5,179 bases of DNA, from the NCBI GenBank assembly GCA_029987315.1, contig DALTVZ010000101.1, forward strand, positions 1 to 5,179, written 5' to 3'. Below are positions 1 through 5,179 of the stretch, in pieces. A program made the translations under genes and the position numbers. The stretch comes from Methanocorpusculum sp. (lineage in GTDB: Archaea > Halobacteriota > Methanomicrobia > Methanomicrobiales > Methanocorpusculaceae). Under the pieces are notes generated by a model. That model made no database searches and was not told the DNA's origin. It saw only the letters and a list, made by a program, of their open reading frames with translations. Numbering within the stretch: position 1 is the first letter of the stretch; each line of letters starts with the position of its first letter.

Positions 1-1138
1 AAATTGCTGCATCGCCTGCTTTAAGGAATGCTGGGTTCTCTTCCTTAACCTGTCCGGAACGTGGGTCCAGCTTTTTGTTAAGTTCAGTGAACATACATGC
101 AGTCTGAGAGGTGTGGCAGTGGAACACCGGGGTGTATCCTATTGAGAGGACAGACGGGTGCTGAAGCACGACGATCTGTGCAGTGAATTCATCTGCAACG
201 GTCGGCGGAACATCGGCCGGACCGCAGACATCTCCACGGCGGACATCGTTCTTTGCAATACCACGGACGTTGAAACCAACGTTGTCTCCTGGAAGTGCTT
301 CTGCGAACTCTTCGTGGTGCATCTCAATGGACTTAACTTCGCCGAAAACGTTTGCCGGCATGAAGGAAATTTTCTGTCCTTTCTTGAGGATACCGGTCTC
401 GATACGTCCTACTGGGACGGTTCCGACACCGGAAATCGTGTAGACATCCTGGATCGGGAGTCTGAGCGGCTTGTCGGTCGGCATTGCTGGAAGGGTGAAC
501 TGGTCGATCGCTGCAAGAAGTGTTGGGCCCTTGTACCAGGGGGTGTTTGCGGATGCGACTTTGATGTTGTCACCGATATATGCGCTGATTGGGATGAAGG
601 GGGTGTTTGCTGGTTTGTATCCAACGGACATGATGAGCTTGGTCATCTTGTCTTTTGCTTCGTTGTACTTCTCTTCGGAGTACTTAACTGCATCCATCTT
701 GTTGATGGCGACGACGATCTGGTTGATACCAAGAGTCTTGGACAGGAAAACGTGTTCCTTGGTCTGCTCCATCGGGCCTTCAGTTCCGGATACGACGATA
801 ATTGCTGCGTCAGCCTGTGATGCACCGGTGATCATGTTCTTAACGAAGTCACGGTGACCTGGACAGTCAACAACGGTAAAATTGTATTTCGGGGTTTCGA
901 ATTTCTTATGAGCGATATCGATGGTAATACCACGTTCACGCTCTTCCTTGAGAGAGTCCATTACCCAGGCGAACTCGAAAGTTCCTTTACCTTTTGAATC
1001 TGCTTCTTTCTTGAATCCGTCAAGAATGTGCTGTGCTACGGCGCCGCTCTCAAAGAGAATGCGGCCAACGGTTGTTGACTTACCGTGGTCAATGTGACCG
1101 ATAACGGCAAGGTTCATGTGTGGTTTAGCTGGTGCCAT
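1..1138 (-). CDS. tuf: Translation elongation factor 1-alpha (aEF-1A), 3' end cut off by window edge
   Basis: GTPase that delivers aminoacyl-tRNA to the ribosomal A site in the cytoplasm, the archaeal counterpart of EF-Tu. The reading frame begins [19 protein letters not shown] and runs 379 codons to the window edge; the family is usually about 425 residues, so roughly 45 C-terminal residues are missing. Visible G-domain motifs are the P-loop GHIDHGKST (14-22), the switch I region ending in RGITID (69-74), DCPGH (91-95), NKMD (146-149) and SAY (185-187). Domain 2 follows from about residue 220, and domain 3 (with the [10 protein letters not shown] stretch) is truncated. The start is the only sensible one: it places the P-loop normally and has a GGAG element 10 nt upstream. 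The upstream neighbour is divergent, so the gene is not preceded here by rps7/EF-2 as in many archaeal str operons. rps10 often follows in archaea, but it would lie outside the window. Identity is essentially certain. Confidence 0.98.
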   Translation of the reverse strand, partial: MAPAKPHMNLAVIGHIDHGKSTTVGRILFESGAVAQHILDGFKKEADSKGKGTFEFAWVMDSLKEERERGITIDIAHKKFETPKYNFTVVDCPGHRDFVKNMITGASQADAAIIVVSGTEGPMEQTKEHVFLSKTLGINQIVVAINKMDAVKYSEEKYNEAKDKMTKLIMSVGYKPANTPFIPISAYIGDNIKVASANTPWYKGPTLLAAIDQFTLPAMPTDKPLRLPIQDVYTISGVGTVPVGRIETGILKKGQKISFMPANVFGEVKSIEMHHEEFAEALPGDNVGFNVRGIAKNDVRRGDVCGPADVPPTVADEFTAQIVVLQHPSVLSIGYTPVFHCHTSQTACMFTELNKKLDPRSGQVKEENPAFLKAGDAAI

Positions 1139-1148
1139 GATAATGTAT

Positions 1149-1155
1149 CTCCACT
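1149..1155 (-). promoter_or_regulatory. Ribosome binding site of EF-1alpha
   Basis: On the minus strand the sequence AGTGGAG lies with its GGAG core 10 nt before the EF-1alpha ATG. It can pair with the CCUCC-type 3' end of archaeal 16S rRNA. It supports the chosen start and contrasts with the cobS and cobT starts, which have no such element. Confidence 0.55.
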
Positions 1156-1202
1156 TTGACTCATTGATAGGGACACAAAAGATTGCGATCCAAATCAACA
1201 CG

Positions 1203-1243
1203 AGTGTAAACAAATTGGTCCTACAACCATATAAAATAATTCC
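1203..1243 (-). promoter_or_regulatory. Probable EF-1alpha promoter (BRE plus TATA box)
   Basis: Read on the minus strand, GGAATTATTTTATAT (1243 to 1229) looks like an archaeal BRE followed by a TATA box, TTTTATAT at 1236-1229. Archaeal TATA boxes lie about 26-33 bases before the start of transcription, so the predicted start is near 1203-1207. This gives a leader of about 65-70 nt that includes the Shine-Dalgarno element. The TATA match is seen; the transcription start is inferred. The same AT-rich block read on the plus strand (ATATAAAATAATT, 1229-1241) could also serve the divergent ORF at 1301. Confidence 0.55.
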
Positions 1244-1288
1244 TTGAGTAAGAGAACTGAACCGGCAGACTAATAGGAAAATAATTCC
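1233..1288. repeat. Two direct copies of an 11-bp motif, AAAATAATTCC
   Basis: AAAATAATTCC occurs at 1233-1243 and again at 1278-1288, 45 bp apart, in the gap between EF-1alpha and the divergent ORF. The first copy forms the BRE/TATA region of the EF-1alpha promoter on the opposite strand. The second copy, with two preceding G residues, forms an imperfect palindrome with GGAA and TTCC ends (1276-1288). The copies may be a duplicated promoter element or a pair of regulator sites; in AT-rich spacer DNA chance is also possible. Confidence 0.45.
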
Positions 1289-1297
1289 GTATTCTCT

Positions 1298-1313
1298 GTA
1301 ATGAAATCATTAC
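1298..1313. repeat. Perfect inverted repeat overlapping the start codon of the 1301 ORF
   Basis: GTAATGA (1298-1304) and TCATTAC (1307-1313) are perfect reverse complements separated by two A residues. The left arm contains the ATG of the small ORF. The size and symmetry resemble the operator of a dimeric DNA-binding protein. A loop of only two bases makes a stable RNA hairpin unlikely. The repeat is seen; the regulatory role is inference. Confidence 0.5.
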
Positions 1314-1609
1314 CTCTTGATAGAAAACCGAGCGGTAAATCGACCGTGATGTGTGGGGATAAGGAAGTTTCCGTGCACAGTACTTGTGTTTTTTGCGCGA
1401 ACTGCGCAGGGATCCGGGTAAATCGGAGAGTTACACCAAATCCATACGCTCAGGCGATGCGCGATTCGAAGGGCGGATTGTCCCTTGATGAACAACTTAT
1501 GGACGGGATGATCATGTTCAACACAGTGATAGAGGACAAGAATGCGACGGATCTCGAATGTTCGGATGACGCAGGATCTGGGTTCGTTCCGATGTCACGC
1601 AGACGTTAA
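1301..1609 (+). CDS. Small hypothetical protein with a CxxCxxC motif (102 aa)
   Basis: I do not recognise this protein. It is hydrophilic, with no signal peptide or membrane segment. Its main feature is a cysteine group: C18, then C29, C32 and C35 arranged CVFCANC, with a lone C87. Three or four of these could bind zinc or an iron-sulfur cluster. The middle (about 39-60) is basic, residues 60-90 are rich in Asp, Glu and Met, and the C-terminus ends in RRR. ATG at 1301 is the first ATG after an in-frame stop at 1274. No Shine-Dalgarno is visible, but an inverted repeat covers the start. The 3' end overlaps cobS by 15 bp in convergent orientation. It is favoured as real because it is the longest frame in the 456-bp gap between EF-1alpha and the end of cobS and has ordinary codon use. 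If it is not real, that gap holds only the promoter elements listed. Confidence 0.5.
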   Translation: MKSLPLDRKPSGKSTVMCGDKEVSVHSTCVFCANCAGIRVNRRVTPNPYAQAMRDSKGGLSLDEQLMDGMIMFNTVIEDKNATDLECSDDAGSGFVPMSRRR

Positions 1610-2335
1610 CAGTATCGAGACGACCAGTAAAACGACCATGCGGGCGAGTTCATTGCCCGCTCCGGTCACATCTCCGTTGACGCCGCCGAAAAGTTTTCGC
1701 GCGAGAAGAAGGAGACAAAGAAACGTGACAAGAGCGGCGATGAGTCCCGCCCCGACATACATTTTTCCCGGCAGCAAAAAGAGCGGCAGGGTCAGCAGCA
1801 CAGTATAGATGCAAAACCGCCTTTTTGAACGATCGTAGATATATTTTTGAATGCCCTCGTGGAAGGGTTTTCCAAGAGCGGAGGATAATCCCATCGCCAT
1901 TTTGCCAAATATTTCTGCAATGAATATGGCAAAGGCGATCTCGAGAACGGTCATTGAGCTGAGTGCGGCAAAGGAGAGGAGAACGACCATGATGCCTAAA
2001 GCCAGAGCTCCGGCGCCGGTGGTTCGATCGGTCATGGCACGCAGCCGTTTTTCCTTGCTGCCGTGCGCCATGAGACCGTCGCCGAAGTCAAGAAGCCCGT
2101 CGAAATGGTTGCCGCCTGAGATGAAGACGGCTAAGGCAAGGGTGATGGCGGCAATGATCATGGAGTTTTCAAAGCCGAGATACCAGGCGAGGAGAGCAGG
2201 TATCGCGGCGATACCGCCGGTGACATATCCGGCGACTGGATAGAGCCAGCTTCGCTTCGCAAATGAATCAAAGTCCGCCGACTTTCCCAGAGGGAGGATG
2301 GTGGTGAACTGGAGGAGTGCACGAAGTGACTGCAT
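1595..2335 (-). CDS. cobS: Adenosylcobinamide-GDP ribazoletransferase (cobalamin synthase CobS)
   Basis: Integral membrane enzyme that joins adenosylcobinamide-GDP to alpha-ribazole (phosphate), giving adenosylcobalamin (phosphate) and GMP; this is the late nucleotide-loop step of cobamide synthesis. The protein is 246 residues, normal for the family. The signature GGNHFDGLLDFGDGLMAHGS is at 74-93, with the Asp residues D79, D83 and D86 that are conserved and thought to bind metal. KEKRLRAMTDRTTGAGA follows (94-110), and a second conserved stretch, GGVNGDVTGAGNE, is at 217-229. Hydrophobic segments lie near 32-53, 58-73, 108-127, 130-150, 176-189, 193-212 and 231-244. The start has no Shine-Dalgarno; a TATA-like box 28 nt upstream suggests a leaderless transcript. 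It is divergent from cobT across 38 bp, and its last five codons including the stop overlap the convergent small ORF. Identity is strongly supported. Confidence 0.96.
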   Translation of the reverse strand: MQSLRALLQFTTILPLGKSADFDSFAKRSWLYPVAGYVTGGIAAIPALLAWYLGFENSMIIAAITLALAVFISGGNHFDGLLDFGDGLMAHGSKEKRLRAMTDRTTGAGALALGIMVVLLSFAALSSMTVLEIAFAIFIAEIFGKMAMGLSSALGKPFHEGIQKYIYDRSKRRFCIYTVLLTLPLFLLPGKMYVGAGLIAALVTFLCLLLLARKLFGGVNGDVTGAGNELARMVVLLVVSILLTSA

Positions 2336-2340
2336 TTATA

Positions 2341-2347
2341 TTATATC
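2341..2347 (+). promoter_or_regulatory. Probable TATA box for the cobT-ykgJ-traB operon
   Basis: TTATATC on the plus strand is followed by 26 bases before the cobT ATG. This is the distance expected between an archaeal TATA box and a transcription start at the A of the ATG. No Shine-Dalgarno precedes the ATG, which fits a leaderless mRNA. The element lies almost against the cobS start codon. Confidence 0.6.
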
Positions 2348-2362
2348 TTGTCAGTTCCAAAT

Positions 2363-2369
2363 GATATAA
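2363..2369 (-). promoter_or_regulatory. Probable TATA box for cobS
   Basis: TTATATC on the minus strand (2369 to 2363) is followed by 27 bases before the cobS ATG, mirroring the element that serves cobT. It overlaps the palindrome that reaches into the cobT start. The absence of a Shine-Dalgarno before the cobS ATG supports a leaderless transcript; the exact transcription start is inferred. Confidence 0.6.
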
Positions 2370-2373
2370 TATC

Positions 2374-3384
2374 ATGCCATTTGTTTCAACGAGAGTGAAC
2401 TTTTCTGCAGAGTCGCCGATGTTCGCCCTGATCCTGTCAAACTCTCTTGTGTCCACAATAGAGGGAGTTTCCGGAGCAGGAGAGAGCCCGGCGAAAAGTC
2501 TGATGGTCCCACCCTTAGACGCCGAACTCATCATTAATGGGAAGATCACCTCAGTTGACATAACGCCAAATACGCCGACAGGGTGCCCAACACCTGCGGT
2601 CATGACACTCGCTATGATGGAGCTGATCGGGATGAAACCTCTCATGATCGCTGCAGGTCTGGATAACGACGTTATCGTCCCCCATATGAATTTGGGGGAG
2701 AAGGCCGGTGGTGACCCGAGAGAAGGAAATGCCGTTCCACATGCGAAACTGCTCTTTGAAAAAGGCAGATGGATCGGCGAATATCTTTCCCAATCACATG
2801 ACATGCTTGTTTTAGGAGAATGTTTGCCCGGTGGAACAACAACGGCGCTTTGCGTTCTTCGCGCCCTTGGGTACCAAGCAAAGGTGAGCAGCTGTCTCGT
2901 TGAAAATCCGGTCTGTATCAAAGAAAACATCGCACTTGAAGCTGTGGAAAAGGTGAAAAAAGCCGGGGTAACCGACCCGCTCGATATAGTTTCCATGGTC
3001 GGGGACCCGATGATCCCAGTCGCCGCTGGGATCGCAGCGGGGTACCGCGGAAAACTGTTTCTCGCAGGAGGCACACAGATGCTTGCCACCGCCGCCGTGA
3101 TACGGGCTCTTGGAAACCCCGTTCCAGACATCGTGACGACGATCTATGTGTACAATGATAAGACCGCGTCGTTCAAAGAAACGGCGGCCGCAGTTGGCTC
3201 AGATGCGTATTATGTGGATCCTGAATTCGGATCAATCGGTCATGCGGGTCTTGCACGATATGCAAAGGGAGAGATCAAGGAAGGTTCCGGCGCCGGAGGA
3301 GCGATGTTTCTTGCAAGCATCCTTGGTCATGCTCCTGAAGATATCAGAAACTCGATCCGTGAAATGGTAATAAAATACACATAA
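2374..3384 (+). CDS. cobT: Nicotinate mononucleotide-dependent phosphoribosyltransferase CobT (archaeal type)
   Basis: Cytoplasmic enzyme that moves the phosphoribosyl group of nicotinate mononucleotide onto the lower-ligand base, giving the alpha-ribotide later used by CobS. In many methanogens that base is 5-hydroxybenzimidazole rather than dimethylbenzimidazole; which base is used here cannot be read from sequence. The protein is 336 residues, normal for the archaeal branch. Visible motifs are EGVSGAGESP (30-39), TPTGCPTPA (67-75), AAGLDNDV (93-100), GECLPGGTTTAL (148-159), GDPMIPVAAG (210-219), LAGGTQMLA (230-238) and GSGAGGA (304-310). The glycine-rich GGTTT and GGTQ loops are typical of the nucleotide-binding fold. 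The ATG was chosen because it keeps the N-terminal strand before the SGAG motif and lies a promoter-like distance from a TATA box. It is the first gene of a plus-strand unit, and its stop overlaps the next ATG by one base. Confidence 0.94.
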   Translation: MPFVSTRVNFSAESPMFALILSNSLVSTIEGVSGAGESPAKSLMVPPLDAELIINGKITSVDITPNTPTGCPTPAVMTLAMMELIGMKPLMIAAGLDNDVIVPHMNLGEKAGGDPREGNAVPHAKLLFEKGRWIGEYLSQSHDMLVLGECLPGGTTTALCVLRALGYQAKVSSCLVENPVCIKENIALEAVEKVKKAGVTDPLDIVSMVGDPMIPVAAGIAAGYRGKLFLAGGTQMLATAAVIRALGNPVPDIVTTIYVYNDKTASFKETAAAVGSDAYYVDPEFGSIGHAGLARYAKGEIKEGSGAGGAMFLASILGHAPEDIRNSIREMVIKYT

Positions 3385-3905
3385 TGGAACTGGAAAGGTG
3401 TATTCGTGAAGCAGGATTCACCTGCAGACTCTGCGGGGAATGCTGTAGCGGGAAAAATAACGAGGTGATGGTCTCGCCTGACGAGATCGATCTGCTCTGC
3501 AAAGCGTGCGGTCTTCGCGAAGATCAGATAACTGAACCGTATCCTGAATGGATCCATGACGGCGGGGCAACATTCACCTTTGGGCGGGTGCTTAGGCGGG
3601 GAGAGGATGGGAACTGCATGTTTCTGAAAAACAACCGGTGTGCCGTTTACACAAACAGACCGCATATCTGCCGGACCTATCCATTCATGCTCGATGGCGA
3701 GGAGCTGCTGGTCTTTGCATGCTCAGGATGTACAACCGGCGAGGAGACACCGGAGACCCGGCAGATAGCAAAGGATCTCCTCGTCCGAAAGGAGGCTGAG
3801 GACAAGGAGTTCCTTTTAACAAAAGAGCAGTACCAAAAGCATAGTATGGTTTTGGGATCAACAATCATCTTCGACAGCAGGGGAGCTCATCTGCATAAAC
3901 ACTAA
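3384..3905 (+). CDS. YkgJ-family cysteine-cluster protein (CxxCxxCC domain)
   Basis: Protein of 173 residues carrying the YkgJ/CxxCxxCC domain, which is thought to bind zinc or an iron-sulfur cluster; its biochemical role is generally unknown. The N-terminal cluster is C14-RL-C17-GE-C20-C21, just after a short leader. Further conserved cysteines are C78 and C86 in the NCMFLKNNRCAVYTNRP stretch (77-93), C96 in ICRTYPF (95-101), and C113 and C116 (ACSGC). C39 and C42 are extra. There is no signal peptide or membrane segment, so it is probably cytoplasmic. The C-terminal third (about 120-150) is charged and probably helical. The ATG lies in TAATG, so it overlaps the cobT stop by one base; no Shine-Dalgarno is seen, which points to translational coupling. 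The same junction joins it to traB. Family assignment is secure, function is not. Confidence 0.9.
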   Translation: MELERCIREAGFTCRLCGECCSGKNNEVMVSPDEIDLLCKACGLREDQITEPYPEWIHDGGATFTFGRVLRRGEDGNCMFLKNNRCAVYTNRPHICRTYPFMLDGEELLVFACSGCTTGEETPETRQIAKDLLVRKEAEDKEFLLTKEQYQKHSMVLGSTIIFDSRGAHLHKH

Positions 3906-5176
3906 TGACGGAAATACACATCGTTGGAACAGCTCATGTTTCACAGAAAAGCATCGACGAAGTTCATGAAGCAGTGGACAGAGTGAATCCCGATGTGATA
4001 GCCATCGAACTGGATCCTGGGCGTTTTACTGCATTAAAACAGCAGATGAGAGAGTCAGAAGAACTTGAACAAGGTATCCTGCCAAATAATGAAATAAAAC
4101 CGGTGGCACCTGAGGTGAAGGATCTTTTGAAAGGGAACTTCACGCTTATGCTTGTTCAGTGGATCCTCGCCTATGTTCAGCGAAAAATCGGGATGAACGT
4201 CGGGATCGAGCCTGGGGCCGAGATGAAAGCGGCGATCAAGATCGCTGAAGAGAGAAATATCAGGATCCTCCTGATCGACCGAAACATCAACACCACGCTC
4301 GCACGGTTCTGGGGCAATATGAAACTCCTCGAGAAGATAAAACTCGTCTGGATCCTTATCCAGTCAATAGCAGGAACAGATGACCAGACCGAGTGTATCG
4401 ATGCCGAGATGGTGGATTCTCTGACAAATCCCGATATGATCGAGCTGGCTCTTTCTGAGTTCGAGAAGTTCTCACCGACCGGAGCAAAGGCGCTGATCAC
4501 CGAAAGGGATGCTTATCTCGCACACGGGATCATCAATCTTGAACACAGTTCCTTTGAGCGGGCAGTGGTCGTTGTAGGAGCTGGGCATCTTCCCGGGATC
4601 ACCAGATTCAGAGAGGATCCAAAATCACTCCCCCCCATGAAGGAGCTCAACGAACTGCCAAAAAAGTATCCTTGGGGCAAGATCATCGGCGGTCTGTTCG
4701 TCGCGATGTTTGCGGTCATCATTCTCGCGATCGCATTTTCAGGAGCGACCGAGCTTCTGATCTGGGCGATCATCTATTGGGTGGTGATCAACGGCGTGCT
4801 GGCAGGTCTTGCGACATTGCTCGTCCGAGGTCATCCGTTTTCTGCGGCAACGGCGGCGGGACTCGCATGGATGACCTCCCTGAATCCGTTCCTTGCATGC
4901 GGATGGTTCGCCGCGATCGTGGAGGCAAAGATGCGGCCGCCGACCGGCGGGGACTTTAAGGCGATAGCAAAAGCCGAGACGATAGGAGAGATGTTTTCGG
5001 TCCCGCTGTTCAAGATCCTGCTCGTGGCGGCGGCGGCAAATATCGGCAGTACGATCGCGACCTTTGCCTTCTTCATCTTCCTGACACCACTGCTTGGAGT
5101 GGACCTTGAGATGATGACAGGGATCCTGACGACAGGATTCACTAACCTCTGGGCATTTTTGACCGGATGGATCTGA
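3905..5176 (+). CDS. TraB/PrgY-family membrane protein, putative metalloprotease-like
   Basis: Protein of 423 residues of the TraB/PrgY/GumN family, complete: it starts in TAATG at the ykgJ stop and ends at a TGA three bases before the window end. The N-terminal part holds the family's two widely spaced GxxH motifs, GTAH (8-11) and GAGH (225-228). It also has the conserved acidic IELDPGRF (34-41), VGIEPGAEM (99-107), LLIDRNINTTLARF (122-135) and TERDAYLA (199-206). These are the residues proposed to form a metal-dependent hydrolase site in the related Tiki proteins. In enterococci, TraB and PrgY reduce peptide pheromone activity; archaeal members have no proven substrate. The C-terminal part is membrane-embedded: hydrophobic segments lie near 260-278, 283-306, 313-340, 369-397 and 403-423. 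So a soluble catalytic-type domain is anchored by about five segments. No internal truncation was seen. It is the last visible gene of the cobT unit. Confidence 0.92.
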   Translation: MTEIHIVGTAHVSQKSIDEVHEAVDRVNPDVIAIELDPGRFTALKQQMRESEELEQGILPNNEIKPVAPEVKDLLKGNFTLMLVQWILAYVQRKIGMNVGIEPGAEMKAAIKIAEERNIRILLIDRNINTTLARFWGNMKLLEKIKLVWILIQSIAGTDDQTECIDAEMVDSLTNPDMIELALSEFEKFSPTGAKALITERDAYLAHGIINLEHSSFERAVVVVGAGHLPGITRFREDPKSLPPMKELNELPKKYPWGKIIGGLFVAMFAVIILAIAFSGATELLIWAIIYWVVINGVLAGLATLLVRGHPFSAATAAGLAWMTSLNPFLACGWFAAIVEAKMRPPTGGDFKAIAKAETIGEMFSVPLFKILLVAAAANIGSTIATFAFFIFLTPLLGVDLEMMTGILTTGFTNLWAFLTGWI

Positions 5177-5179
5177 TCA

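Larger units (their letters stand above)
2338..2372. repeat. Inverted repeat filling the cobS/cobT spacer
   Basis: ATATTATATC (2338-2347) and GATATAATAT (2363-2372) are perfect 10-bp reverse complements separated by 15 bp. They sit 2 bp from the cobS ATG and 1 bp from the cobT ATG, so nearly the whole 38-bp spacer is symmetric. Each arm holds a TATA-like element, and the simplest reading is a mirrored pair of promoters. The right arm is also part of a 15-bp palindrome, ATGATATAATATCAT (2361-2375), which runs into the cobT start codon. Confidence 0.7.

Noticed and set aside
158..820. 220-codon open frame on the plus strand.
   Set aside because: Lies antisense to EF-1alpha, whose frame shows all GTPase motifs. 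The plus-strand translation has no recognisable domain and is a shadow of the strongly biased codons opposite.
1139..1300. Small RNA or tRNA gene in the EF-1alpha upstream gap.
   Set aside because: No cloverleaf, long stable hairpin or conserved RNA motif could be seen; the gap is explained by a promoter, leader and short repeats.
1851..2243. 130-codon open frame on the plus strand opposite cobS.
   Set aside because: Antisense to the conserved CobS core. It has no family resemblance.
2336..2373. Cobalamin riboswitch controlling cobS or cobT.
   Set aside because: The spacer is only 38 bp and both transcripts appear leaderless, so there is no room for the aptamer, and cobalamin riboswitches are not expected in archaea.
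2268..3131. 287-codon open frame on the minus strand opposite cobT.
   Set aside because: cobT motifs on the plus strand are unambiguous. This frame also overlaps the start of cobS and its translation is low-complexity Ser/Pro/Ala-rich.
4630..4636. Run of seven C residues inside traB as a programmed frameshift site.
   Set aside because: The zero frame stays open through the run and encodes the expected linker and membrane segments; no alternative frame gives a recognisable product.

Overview
The window reads as chromosomal DNA of a methanogenic euryarchaeon, most likely of the Methanomicrobiales; Methanocorpusculum is my best guess from the elongation factor sequence, not a verified match. 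The evidence is an archaeal-type elongation factor 1-alpha, an archaeal-type CobT, archaeal TATA elements, and several genes with no Shine-Dalgarno sequence. The DNA is densely coding with moderate GC.

Layout: (1) Bases 1-1138, minus strand: EF-1alpha, cut off by the window edge after 379 codons, with its own promoter and leader in the 1139-1300 gap. (2) Bases 1301-1609, plus strand: a small unrecognised cysteine-containing ORF, divergent from EF-1alpha. Its last 15 bases overlap convergently with the end of cobS. (3) Bases 1595-2335, minus strand: cobS, a membrane-bound cobalamin synthase. (4) Bases 2336-2373: a 38-bp divergent spacer that appears to hold two interlocked promoters. (5) Bases 2374-5176, plus strand: cobT, a CxxCxxCC (YkgJ-family) cysteine-cluster protein and a TraB/PrgY-family membrane protein. 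The three are joined by 1-nt TAATG stop/start overlaps and are almost certainly one transcription unit.

How the genes work together: CobT activates the lower-ligand base as its ribotide (alpha-ribazole phosphate or its 5-hydroxybenzimidazole equivalent). CobS joins that product to adenosylcobinamide-GDP at the membrane. The two genes diverge from a spacer that supports co-regulation. YkgJ and TraB have no established role in cobamide synthesis, but their tight coupling to cobT is the most suggestive functional hint in the window. No mobile element, CRISPR array, rRNA or tRNA was seen. The most interesting signals are the symmetric leaderless-type cobS/cobT promoter, the cobT-ykgJ-traB coupling, and the orphan ORF with a perfect inverted repeat over its start codon.
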